Shown here: one piece after another, positions 50,533 to 58,140 of the stretch
Position numbering within the stretch: position 1 is the stretch's first letter
How the letters are laid out: every line of letters begins with the position of its first letter
From: Arthrobacter sp. UNC362MFTsu5.1
GTDB taxonomy: Bacteria > Actinomycetota > Actinomycetes > Actinomycetales > Micrococcaceae
NCBI RefSeq assembly: GCF_000685965.1
Contig: NZ_JMLE01000008.1
Coordinates: 124,001 to 188,000, forward strand
Length of the DNA: 64,000 bases
Reading direction: 5' to 3'
Translations under genes and position numbers: made by a program
The notes under the pieces: generated by a model
Seen by the model: only the letters and a program-made list of their open reading frames with translations
What the model was told of the DNA's origin: nothing
Databases searched by the model: none

Positions 50533-52599
50533 GTGTCTACTGAGCCCTCCGCAGCCCTGCACCCCGCAGCACCGTCCGCCGCAGTATCGTCCGCCGTGGC
50601 GGGTTCCGATTCCCGCCCCGCACTCGAGCGGCGGCTCGATCCGCAGATCAGGAAGCTCGCCGTGGGCGTCTGGACGGCGGAGCTGATCGGGGACGAACTG
50701 GCGAACATCAGCTACGGCGGCCGGCCGGTACTCCGTGCCATCAAAGCGGTGGTGCGGGACCACGAATGGCGCACCTTTGCGCCGTCGGTGCGGGACATCG
50801 AGGAACTGAAGGACGACGACGGCATCAGCCTCCGCATCCACGTTGACTACGCTGCCCCCGGCACTGCGGCAGATGGCACTGCGGCAGATGGCACTGCGGC
50901 GCCCGGTACTGCCGCAGATGGAACGGAACCTCCGGCCTACGAAGGCATGCTGATGCTGCGGGTCACCCCGGCCATCGTTGATGTGTCATTCTCCGGCCGG
51001 GCGAAGGCGGCGTTCCGCCGCAACCGGATCGGCCTGGTGGTCCTGCATCCCACCAGCGAAGCCGGGCGGGACGTCAGCGTGGTGTCGCCGGACGGCAATG
51101 TCACCAGCGGGGCCTTCCCCACAGACATCAGGCCGGACCTGGTGTTCACGGACATCTCCTCGCTGGAATGGGCCGACGCCGGAACCGCCTTCGACCTTGG
51201 CTTCTCCGGAGACATCTTCGAAACCGAGGACCAGCGGAACTGGAGCGACGGTTCCTTCAAGACCTACAGCACCCCCTCGGCGCTGCCCACCCCGGTGGAC
51301 GTCGCCGTGGGGGACACCGTGAAGCAGTCGGTCAGCATCGAAGCCCTGAGCATCGAGACGCCGGACAACCCCGCCCGCGAAAGCCAGGAGCAGGCGGCCT
51401 TTGCCGTGGGCGTGCCGGTGGGAACCGTTCCGGCTCTGGCGTTGTCCGTGGACTCGGTGGATGCTGACTCGACGGCTTCCGTCCCGGCAGGCGCCGGCTC
51501 AGCTGAAGGCCCCACGCTGCCGGGCCTCGACGCCGTCCTGGTGGAACTGTACGAACCCCGGGAAGCCTGGCCTGCCAAGCTTGCCGCCGCAGCCCGGGAG
51601 GCGGACCGCCACGGAGCCGCCCTGGACGTGCGGGTGGTGTCGGACTCGGCCGACGGCGTTGCGGAAGCACTCAGCAGCGCCCTGGGCGGGTCGCTCTCCC
51701 GGGTCGTCCGGCTGGGACTCTTCCACCCCGAAACGCAGTGCACCGATCCGGCAGCGTTTGGCGCACTGAAGGCTTCGCTCAACGACGCCGGTTTCAGCGG
51801 CCAGCTGCTGGCCGGCACCCGCTCGCATTTCACCGAACTCAACCGCTGGATTGCCGGAAGCAGCGCCGGAAGCGGCAACGGCAGCCCCGTTCCAAAGGAC
51901 GCCGACGCCCTGACCTTCAGCCTCGCCCCGCAGGTGCACAGCACGGAAATCCCGCACATCGTGGAGACCGTTCCGGTGCAGCGTCTTGCCGCCGCCAGCG
52001 CCCACAAGCTGGGGGAAGGGCGGTCTGTCCACGTCGGACCCATCACGCTCAAGCCCCGGCTTCATGCTCCGGACCAGCGTGCGGAAGGCGACGAGCTCCA
52101 GGACCACAGCTTCACCGCGGCCTGGACGTTGGCCAGCCTCCACGCCCTGACGGTGGACGGCGTGTCTTCCGTGACGTACTTCGAGGCAGGACCGCCGCGT
52201 GGCGTCACGGCCGCGGACGGGACTCTGAACCCCGCAGGGGAGCTGCTGCAGAAGCTCGCGGCGTGCAAGGGTGATCCGGTTCTGGCCGCTGATCCCGTGC
52301 AGTCGCAACGGCGGGCCGGCAAGAGCCCCGTGACGGTCTACCCGGTCCAGTCGGACGGCGGCCTGCAGCTGTTCCTGGGCAACCTCAGCCCCCGCGAGTC
52401 CACAGCACGCGTCACGCTGCCGCAGGGGACCGGTGGCAGTGCCGCTCCGGGGGCGGCAGAGGTGACGGTCATCGGTGCCGCTGCGGGCTCCCGGGCTGAG
52501 GCCTCCCGCACGGAGGCATCCTCAGCGGACGACGGCGACGGCGACCTGACGGTAACGCTGGGACCGTGGGCCACCGCCGTCGTCACCTTCCGTGCCTGA
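50533..52599 (+). CDS. apnL: D-apionate lactonase (probable)
   Basis: This 688-residue protein has three parts: an N-terminal beta domain (about 35-270; WTAELIGDELANISYGGRPV, IGLVVLHPTSEAGRDVSVVS), a central TIM-barrel-like region (about 330-580; LDAVLVELYEPREAWPAKLA, LFHPETQC, SFTAAWTLASLHALTVDGVS, TYFEAGPPRG) and a C-terminal beta domain with VYPVQSDGGLQLFLGNLSP. This order matches ApnL, which hydrolyses D-apionolactone to D-apionate. A 15-bp repeat (GTAAD units) at 50860-50919 inserts a loop in the first domain. GTG 50533 is the likely start. Assignment depends on domain order and context. Confidence 0.68.
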   Translation: MSTEPSAALHPAAPSAAVSSAVAGSDSRPALERRLDPQIRKLAVGVWTAELIGDELANISYGGRPVLRAIKAVVRDHEWRTFAPSVRDIEELKDDDGISLRIHVDYAAPGTAADGTAADGTAAPGTAADGTEPPAYEGMLMLRVTPAIVDVSFSGRAKAAFRRNRIGLVVLHPTSEAGRDVSVVSPDGNVTSGAFPTDIRPDLVFTDISSLEWADAGTAFDLGFSGDIFETEDQRNWSDGSFKTYSTPSALPTPVDVAVGDTVKQSVSIEALSIETPDNPARESQEQAAFAVGVPVGTVPALALSVDSVDADSTASVPAGAGSAEGPTLPGLDAVLVELYEPREAWPAKLAAAAREADRHGAALDVRVVSDSADGVAEALSSALGGSLSRVVRLGLFHPETQCTDPAAFGALKASLNDAGFSGQLLAGTRSHFTELNRWIAGSSAGSGNGSPVPKDADALTFSLAPQVHSTEIPHIVETVPVQRLAAASAHKLGEGRSVHVGPITLKPRLHAPDQRAEGDELQDHSFTAAWTLASLHALTVDGVSSVTYFEAGPPRGVTAADGTLNPAGELLQKLAACKGDPVLAADPVQSQRRAGKSPVTVYPVQSDGGLQLFLGNLSPRESTARVTLPQGTGGSAAPGAAEVTVIGAAAGSRAEASRTEASSADDGDGDLTVTLGPWATAVVTFRA

Positions 52600-52614
52600 C
52601 GGCAGGCGGCAGGC

Positions 52615-53601
52615 CTAGCCCAGCAGGGTGTTGACCAGCCGCGCGGCCACCTTGGCCGTGCGCTGGTCGATGTCGAACTTCGGGTTCAGTTCGGCCACGT
52701 CCAGGTGGAGCAGTTTCCCGCTGGCAGCCACCTGGCGGCACACTGCGCTGATCACCGGCAGCGGGACCCCGTAGGCGGCCGGCGCGCTGACCCCCGGGGC
52801 CACGGCGGCGGGCAGCACGTCCAGGTCGATGGTCAGGTAGAGCACGTCCACGGTGTCCAGGAAGTCGGCCACGAACTGCCGGGTTGCCTCGGCCGTGCAG
52901 TCCTCGTCGAGAAGGTACTTCACACCCAGCCGTTCAGCGGTCTTGAAAAGCACCCGGGTGTTGTTGGGCTCCGAGATTCCGACGACGGCGTAGTTCAGTT
53001 TTCGTTCGGCGGCTTCCTCGGCCCTGGCCATCTGCAGGAAGGGTGTGCCGGAGGACGGCTCGGGGGCGTCGCGGAGGTCGAAGTGGGCGTCCAGGTTCAG
53101 CACGCCCAGCCGCTGCCCGCTGCGGACGGCGGCGGAACCGGCTACGCCAAGGTAGCTGGCGAACGCGGTTTCGTGGCCGCCGCCCAGCAGCACGGTGAGG
53201 TTGCCGGCGTCGAGCATTTCCGCAACGGCCAGCCCGGCCCGGGCCTGCCCGGCCTCCAGCGCACCGTCCCTGACGGTCACATCACCGGCGTCGAACACCT
53301 CGCGGGGGAGGTGGAACGCGAGCGGCCCCAGCGCGGCCCGGATGGCGGCGGGGGCCGCGGCTGCGCCCACCCTGCCCTTGTTGCGAACCACTCCGGCGTC
53401 GCTGCTGAATCCGAGAATGACGGCGGGACGGTGGCCAGGCTCCGGTGTGCCGGTCTGCAGGTGTTCCGGCAGCGGAGCAACAGGACCGTGGCGGTACGGC
53501 TGGACGGCCTGCCACCAGCGGCGGTGCTCAGCGCCGTCGCCATCGAACCGGCCCCGCCAGGTGAGCGGCGGATTATCGACTGTGAGGACTGTGTGCGGCA
53601 T
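52615..53601 (-). CDS. hutG: Formimidoylglutamase
   Basis: The 328-residue ureohydrolase has the arginase-family manganese ligands in LLGGGHETAFASYLG, VLNLDAHFDLRDAPEPSSGT and YLTIDLDVLPAAVAPGVSAP. The serine- and glycine-rich loop after DAHFDLRD and the length match HutG, which splits N-formimidoyl-glutamate to glutamate and formamide in histidine degradation; agmatinase is the alternative. It is 10 kb from hutUH, with the apionate module in between, yet has a diverged copy of the hut operator 55 bases upstream of its start. ATG 53601. Confidence 0.85.
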   Translation of the reverse strand: MPHTVLTVDNPPLTWRGRFDGDGAEHRRWWQAVQPYRHGPVAPLPEHLQTGTPEPGHRPAVILGFSSDAGVVRNKGRVGAAAAPAAIRAALGPLAFHLPREVFDAGDVTVRDGALEAGQARAGLAVAEMLDAGNLTVLLGGGHETAFASYLGVAGSAAVRSGQRLGVLNLDAHFDLRDAPEPSSGTPFLQMARAEEAAERKLNYAVVGISEPNNTRVLFKTAERLGVKYLLDEDCTAEATRQFVADFLDTVDVLYLTIDLDVLPAAVAPGVSAPAAYGVPLPVISAVCRQVAASGKLLHLDVAELNPKFDIDQRTAKVAARLVNTLLG

Positions 53602-53655
53602 ACTCCAAGCTCACCGCAGCGGAGCCCCGAAAACCAGCCCCGCCGCCGTCGGACT

Positions 53656-53671
53656 GTCGCAAATCCCGGAC
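53656..53671. promoter_or_regulatory. Candidate HutR (IclR) operator D upstream of hutG
   Basis: GTCGCAAATCCCGGAC shares 13 of 16 positions with the GTCTGGNATNCCGGAC pattern of the hutR/hutU sites and lies 55 bases before the hutG ATG. It is the weakest of the four sites. Confidence 0.45.
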
Positions 53672-53699
53672 AGTGCCATCTCGGCGGGCGAAAACCGGA

Positions 53700-55142
53700 C
53701 TACAGGACGCCCAGCGCCTGCTCGATGGGGCCGATGCCGAAGAACAGCAGGAACGCTGCGGCCACGGCCCACATCAGCGGGTGGACGTCGCGGGCCCGGC
53801 CCTGGAACGTGCGGATCAGCACGTAGGCGATGAAGCCGGCGCCCAGGCCGTTCGCGATCGAGTAGGTGAACGGCATCAGCGTGAACGTGAGGAACGCGGG
53901 AATCGCGATGCCCCAGTCCTGCCAGTCGATCTTGCCCACCTGGGCCACCATCATGAAGCCCACCACCACGAGGGCGGGGGCCACAGCCTCGAACGGGACC
54001 AGGTTGATCAGCGGCGTGAAGAACATGGCCACCAGGAACAGCAGCCCCGTGACGATCGAGGCCAGGCCGGTGCGTGCGCCCTCACCGATGCCGGCGCCGG
54101 ATTCCACGTAGATCTGGTTGGAGGAGACGGATGCGCCGCCGCCCACGATCGCGCCGAGCGCGTCGACCTGCAGGACGCGGTCCACGTCGGGGATGTTGCC
54201 GTCCTTGTCCACTGTGCCGGCCTCGTTGGCCAGGCCCACCATGGTGCCCATGGCGTCGAAGAAGATGCTGAGCAGGATCACGAAGGCCAGCAGCGTTGCG
54301 GCCACGAAGCCGAGGTGCTCGAACGCGCCGAGGGGGTTGGCTTTGCCGATCAGGGACAGGTCCGGCGCGGCCCACTCGGTGAACTTCGGTGCCACCAGCG
54401 ACCAGCCCTGCGGGTTGACGTTCTTGCCGTCGAAGCTGGGGCCGATGTGCAGGGTGAATTCCAGGATGACGGCCAGGATGGTGGAGGCGATGATGCCGAT
54501 CAGGATGGCGCCCTTGACCTTGCGGACCAGCAGGCCGATGGTCAGGATGAGCCCGAAGACGAACACCACTGTGGGCCAGCCCAGGAGCTTGCCGTCGAAG
54601 CCCAGCCCCACCGGGACCGTGGTGCCCGCGGCGTCCGGGATGCGGCGCACGAACCCGGCGTTGACCAGGCCGATCAGGGCGATGAACAGGCCGATGCCCA
54701 CCACGATGGCCGTCTTGAGGCCGTCCGGGACAGCCTTGAACACGGCGGTGCGGAAGCCGGTGAGGACCAGGATCAGCATGGTGATGCCGGAAAGGACCAC
54801 CAGCCCCATCATGTCCGGCCAGGTCAGGCCCGGGTTCGTTGCCACCGTGACCGCCACGAAGGCGTTGACGCCCAGCCCGGTGGCCATGGCGAACGGGTGC
54901 TTGGCCCAGGCGCCCATGAGGATGGTCAGGATGCCCGCGGCAAAGGCGGTGACCGCCGCGACGGCCGGGAAGCCCAAGACTGCGCCGCTGGAGTCGGGCC
55001 CGGAGAGGATCAGGGGGTTCAGCACCACGATGTAGCTCATGGCGAAGAAGGTGGCAAAGCCTCCGCGGATCTCGCGGGAGAAGTTTGACCCCCGCTCGGA
55101 TATCTTGAAGTACCGGTCCAGTGCAGAGCCCTGCTTGAGCAT
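53700..55142 (-). CDS. NCS2 family purine permease (AzgA-like)
   Basis: This 480-residue permease has about 13 membrane segments and AzgA-type hallmarks: REIRGGFATFFAMSYIVVLN near the start, GLGVNAFVAVTVATNPGLTW, ILLSIFFDAMGTMVGLANEA, and SSNQIYVESGAGIGEGARTG. AzgA-like members move hypoxanthine, adenine or guanine with protons. ATG 55142 has a strong GGAGG site. It is upstream of hutG on the same strand with a 98-bp gap that holds the hut-type operator D, so the two may be transcribed separately. Exact purine specificity is not determinable. Confidence 0.87.
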   Translation of the reverse strand: MLKQGSALDRYFKISERGSNFSREIRGGFATFFAMSYIVVLNPLILSGPDSSGAVLGFPAVAAVTAFAAGILTILMGAWAKHPFAMATGLGVNAFVAVTVATNPGLTWPDMMGLVVLSGITMLILVLTGFRTAVFKAVPDGLKTAIVVGIGLFIALIGLVNAGFVRRIPDAAGTTVPVGLGFDGKLLGWPTVVFVFGLILTIGLLVRKVKGAILIGIIASTILAVILEFTLHIGPSFDGKNVNPQGWSLVAPKFTEWAAPDLSLIGKANPLGAFEHLGFVAATLLAFVILLSIFFDAMGTMVGLANEAGTVDKDGNIPDVDRVLQVDALGAIVGGGASVSSNQIYVESGAGIGEGARTGLASIVTGLLFLVAMFFTPLINLVPFEAVAPALVVVGFMMVAQVGKIDWQDWGIAIPAFLTFTLMPFTYSIANGLGAGFIAYVLIRTFQGRARDVHPLMWAVAAAFLLFFGIGPIEQALGVL

Positions 55143-55254
55143 TAGTCCTCCGGGGAGAGTGTTGGGGATAAGTTGAATCCTAGTAGGTTGGCGGGTTGCG
55201 ACCCCGCGATTTCGCCTAGTCTGTAAGGAAGCCAACACACAGGAGTATCCCCGC

Positions 55255-55938
55255 ATGCGTTCCATCCGCCACCTGCTGAGCGCCCTTATCGGGGCACTGT
55301 TTTTCGCGGCCGCCGTGCTGTCCGCAGCGGCACCAGCCTCTGCCCACGATGCCGCGGAGTCCAGCAGCCCGGCCCAGGGGGCCACGGTTGCCACTCCGCC
55401 GGAGAAGGTTTCGGTGACCTTCAACAAGGACCCGCTGGCCCTCGGCTCGCAGATCCAGGTGAAGGATGCGGCAGGCGTGAACTGGGCGGAGGGTCCGGTG
55501 GAGATCGTGGACAACGTGGCGTCGCAGAAGCTCCGCGCCGGCGCCCCGGCCGGGAAGTTCACCGTGGTGTGGCGCGTGGTCAGTTCCGATTCGCACCCTA
55601 TTGAGGGCACGTTCAGCTTTACGGCCACCGCCGCAGCGGCGGGCTCCGGCTCTGCCAGTCCGGCGCCGGGCAGCTCGGCGCCCGGCAGTTCGGCGCCCGG
55701 CAGTTCGACGGCGGGTCAGGTCCCCTCGGCGGGAACCGCGCAGCCCGGCACCACCCCCACGGTTCCGGAGCCCGCACCGGACGCGTCGGAGCCGTTCCCC
55801 TGGAGCCTGGTGGTGTTCGCCGGGACCGCCCTGGGCATCCTTGTGGCGCTCGGCGTGCTGGCGAAGCGCAACCTGAAGAACAATGACGGCGACACCTCCA
55901 CGGCCGGCGACAGTTCCGAGGATGCCGACGCCCGCTAA
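55255..55938 (+). CDS. CopC domain copper-resistance protein, membrane-anchored
   Basis: The 227-residue protein has a signal peptide (residues 1-31, ending APASAH) that exposes an N-terminal histidine, a CopC beta-barrel (HDAAESSSPAQGATVATPPE, VSVTFNKDPLALGSQIQVKD, VVWRVVSSDSHPIEGTFSF), a repetitive Gly/Ser/Pro linker (SAPGSSAPGSSAPGS) and one C-terminal membrane segment (WSLVVFAGTALGILVALGVL). CopC proteins bind copper outside the membrane through the N-terminal His and a later Asp-His pair, both visible here. The CAGGAG site supports ATG 55255. It overlaps the opposing FAD gene by 4 bases. Confidence 0.87.
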   Translation: MRSIRHLLSALIGALFFAAAVLSAAAPASAHDAAESSSPAQGATVATPPEKVSVTFNKDPLALGSQIQVKDAAGVNWAEGPVEIVDNVASQKLRAGAPAGKFTVVWRVVSSDSHPIEGTFSFTATAAAAGSGSASPAPGSSAPGSSAPGSSTAGQVPSAGTAQPGTTPTVPEPAPDASEPFPWSLVVFAGTALGILVALGVLAKRNLKNNDGDTSTAGDSSEDADAR

Positions 55939-56576
55939 GCCGGAGACGGCAACGCGGCGAAGCTTCCCGTGAGCACTGACGGAACACTGTCCGGGTAGAC
56001 CTTGGCGGAAATCGCCTGTCCCACAACCTTGGCCTGGCGGAGTACTTCCTTGGGTGTCGGCGTGATGAGTTCCCCGACGCCCACGAGGTATATACCGATG
56101 GCCCGCATGGCGGCGGCCAGGCTCTGCCCCAGGGCCAGCCCAAAGTCGGCGAGCATGCGGCGCAGCTGGCTGTGTGCACCGCGGGTCAGGACAATGTGGT
56201 GCGCCAGCAGGATGCCCTCGGGCGTGTGCACTGCCCACTGGTGCATGGGTGGCTGGGAGAGTCCGGTGCCCAGCAGGTTCAGCTGGACGGCACGGGTGTT
56301 GTTGCGGATGTCCAGGTTGTGGCTGCTGGCGTAGTTCCTCAGGTGCCGGAGGATTTCGTTCCGTTCCTGCATGGTGGCTGAATTCGGCGCGTCACAGCGG
56401 GGCAGTGACACGGTATTGGCGGACTGGATTCCGCCCAGGGTTTCGAGCGCATCCACGGTGATGGAGTCCACGCCGCGCCGCCGGAGCTCGCTGGCAATTG
56501 CCAGGCCCGGAAGCCCTGAGCCGATGATCACCGTGGTGGTCTGCTCGGTTCCACCATAAATTGGCATGCTCGACAC
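55935..56576 (-). CDS. Short FAD-binding oxidoreductase-like protein
   Basis: The 213-residue product starts with a Rossmann FAD motif (TTVIIGSGLPGLAIASELRRRG, listed here as GSGLPGLAIASEL) and continues with sequence like the FAD domain of flavin monooxygenases or thioredoxin reductases, but no NAD(P)-binding domain follows. It is about half the usual size, so it is either a minimal flavoprotein or a remnant. GTG 56576 is supported by AGGAGG at 8 bases; ATG 56567 is the next start. It is convergent with the copC-like gene, overlapping by 4 bases. Confidence 0.6.
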   Translation of the reverse strand: MSSMPIYGGTEQTTTVIIGSGLPGLAIASELRRRGVDSITVDALETLGGIQSANTVSLPRCDAPNSATMQERNEILRHLRNYASSHNLDIRNNTRAVQLNLLGTGLSQPPMHQWAVHTPEGILLAHHIVLTRGAHSQLRRMLADFGLALGQSLAAAMRAIGIYLVGVGELITPTPKEVLRQAKVVGQAISAKVYPDSVPSVLTGSFAALPSPA

Positions 56577-57040
56577 TGCTCGTTCCTCCTCGAATGGTTC
56601 GCTGTGCAGGTATGGTTCCCCTGCACTCTCCGTAACCCCCAAAGTCCGGCTGCCGCGCATGAAGCTGGAAATGTGTTCTGAAACACGTATCTCAGATTCG
56701 CAACGCCTCGACATTACAGAACTTTTGGAGCTCTGGATAGCCCTTGCCGGACATTGGCTAACCCAACAATCTCATACTTGTAATTCGGCTCATCGGAGGT
56801 GGGATCTTTATGTTTCAGTGCTGTAAAAACTGGTAGCTGGCTCAGGTGTCCGGAGCCTCTCCGGAAGCCTCCGGCTGCCTGACGGAGGGCCGCTTGCTTA
56901 GCGTTCTGCAACCGAGAATAGTGGTCTAAAAGAGGGATTATTCGGCCAGAATCCGGCCTTGGCGCCCGGTTCACCCGGCGGACGGCCACTTCTGGCAGAA
57001 TAGCGGCAACATCAGGCAGTATCGCGAGGAGGCGGACCCC
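56577..57040. other. 464-bp intergenic region between FAD gene and USP gene
   Basis: No supported gene lies here. It holds an AT-richer stretch (56690-56830), an inverted repeat GTGTT-CTGA-AACAC at 56673-56686, and a GC-rich segment near 57000. The - strand frame through part of it lacks coding character. Promoters for both flanking genes are expected; I see no clear boxes. Confidence 0.5.
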
Positions 57041-58072
57041 ATGGGCCGAGATCAGGTGCACCCGTCAAGGGATGACGACGGCGGTTCTGCCGCCCCCGAG
57101 GGGATCGTTGTGGGTGTTGACGGCTCCGACCATAGCCAGTGTGCCCTCGTCTGGGCCGCACGTGAAGCTGAGCGCCGCCGCCGCCCCCTGCACATCGTGA
57201 CCGCATACTCCGTGCCGATCTTCGCGGCGTCCGGCCTGGACGGCGGCTATGCCACCGTTGACGATTCGGTGATCCGCGAGGGCGCCGAGGCCATCCTCAA
57301 GCAGGCATTGGATAAGGTGGCCCCGTACGACATCGACGTTGACGCCTCCGTGGAAAACGGCGACGCCTCCGGAGTGCTGCTGGAGATGTCCGAGTCCGCC
57401 GAACTGCTGGTGTTCGGCACCCGAGGCCGGGGCGGCTTCGTGGGCAGGCTGCTCGGATCCGTCAGCAGCGCCCTGCCGGCACACGCCAAGTGCCCCACGG
57501 TCACCGTGCCGCTGATCTGTGCGGACCGCCTGGGCGAGACCACGGATGACAAACACGTCAAAGCCGAGCGGGCCAAATCCGGCAACCAGCCGGTGGAGCA
57601 CGTTGTGGTGGTGGGCGTCGACGGTTCCGAACAGGCCCGCGTCGCCGTCCTGGAGGCTGCAGACCAGGCCGAACGACTTGGTGCCCCGCTCCGCGTTGTG
57701 TGCGCCGTGCCGCAGTACAGCGGCTCGCTGGCATGGGTCCCCGCTCCGATGGACAGGGAAGCGTTGTTCGCGGACATCAGGGTGCAGCTCGAGGCCGGCG
57801 TGGCGTGGCTGAAGAGCCACTACCCCAAGCTGACCGTGGAGACGCAGCTCGTGGACGGTTCCCCGGTCGAGGTCCTGGTGGAAGCCAGCCGGCACGTGGA
57901 ACTGGTGGTCGTGGGAACCCGCGGCCGTGGCGGTTTCACCGGAATGCTGCTGGGGTCGACGTCGGACGGCATCCTTCACCATGCCAAGGGGCCGGTGCTG
58001 GTGGTTCCGGACCGGGACGACCCGCGGCTCGCCGACCGCGCCAGCTTCGGGCCCATGCTCGGAGCGGCGTAA
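57041..58072 (+). CDS. Universal stress protein with two USP domains
   Basis: The 343-residue protein has two complete UspA domains. The first begins GIVVGVDGSDHSQCALVWAA with ATP motif GTRGRGGFVGRLLGSVS. The second begins HVVVVGVDGSEQARVAVLEA with GTRGRGGFTGMLLGSTS. Both keep the G-2x-G-9x-GS/T nucleotide motif, unlike the second domain of the protein at 20.4 kb. It should bind ATP and assist stress survival. ATG 57041 follows GAGGAGG. The rifampin-phosphotransferase-like gene starts 68 bases downstream, a likely operon partner. Confidence 0.88.
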   Translation: MGRDQVHPSRDDDGGSAAPEGIVVGVDGSDHSQCALVWAAREAERRRRPLHIVTAYSVPIFAASGLDGGYATVDDSVIREGAEAILKQALDKVAPYDIDVDASVENGDASGVLLEMSESAELLVFGTRGRGGFVGRLLGSVSSALPAHAKCPTVTVPLICADRLGETTDDKHVKAERAKSGNQPVEHVVVVGVDGSEQARVAVLEAADQAERLGAPLRVVCAVPQYSGSLAWVPAPMDREALFADIRVQLEAGVAWLKSHYPKLTVETQLVDGSPVEVLVEASRHVELVVVGTRGRGGFTGMLLGSTSDGILHHAKGPVLVVPDRDDPRLADRASFGPMLGAA

Positions 58073-58140
58073 CCGCCCTTCCGACTCTCCAACGGCCGGG
58101 CGTACACGCCAGGCCGGGCGAACACACCAGGAGGCCAACG

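Noticed and set aside
53673..55088. Open frame antisense to the NCS2 permease
   Set aside because: Composition of a shadow frame (very high His, Asp, Gln and Gly); the permease motifs are on the - strand.
56714..57061. 115-codon - strand frame in the gap before the USP gene
   Set aside because: No domain, no ribosome site, overlaps the USP start and AT-rich promoter DNA.
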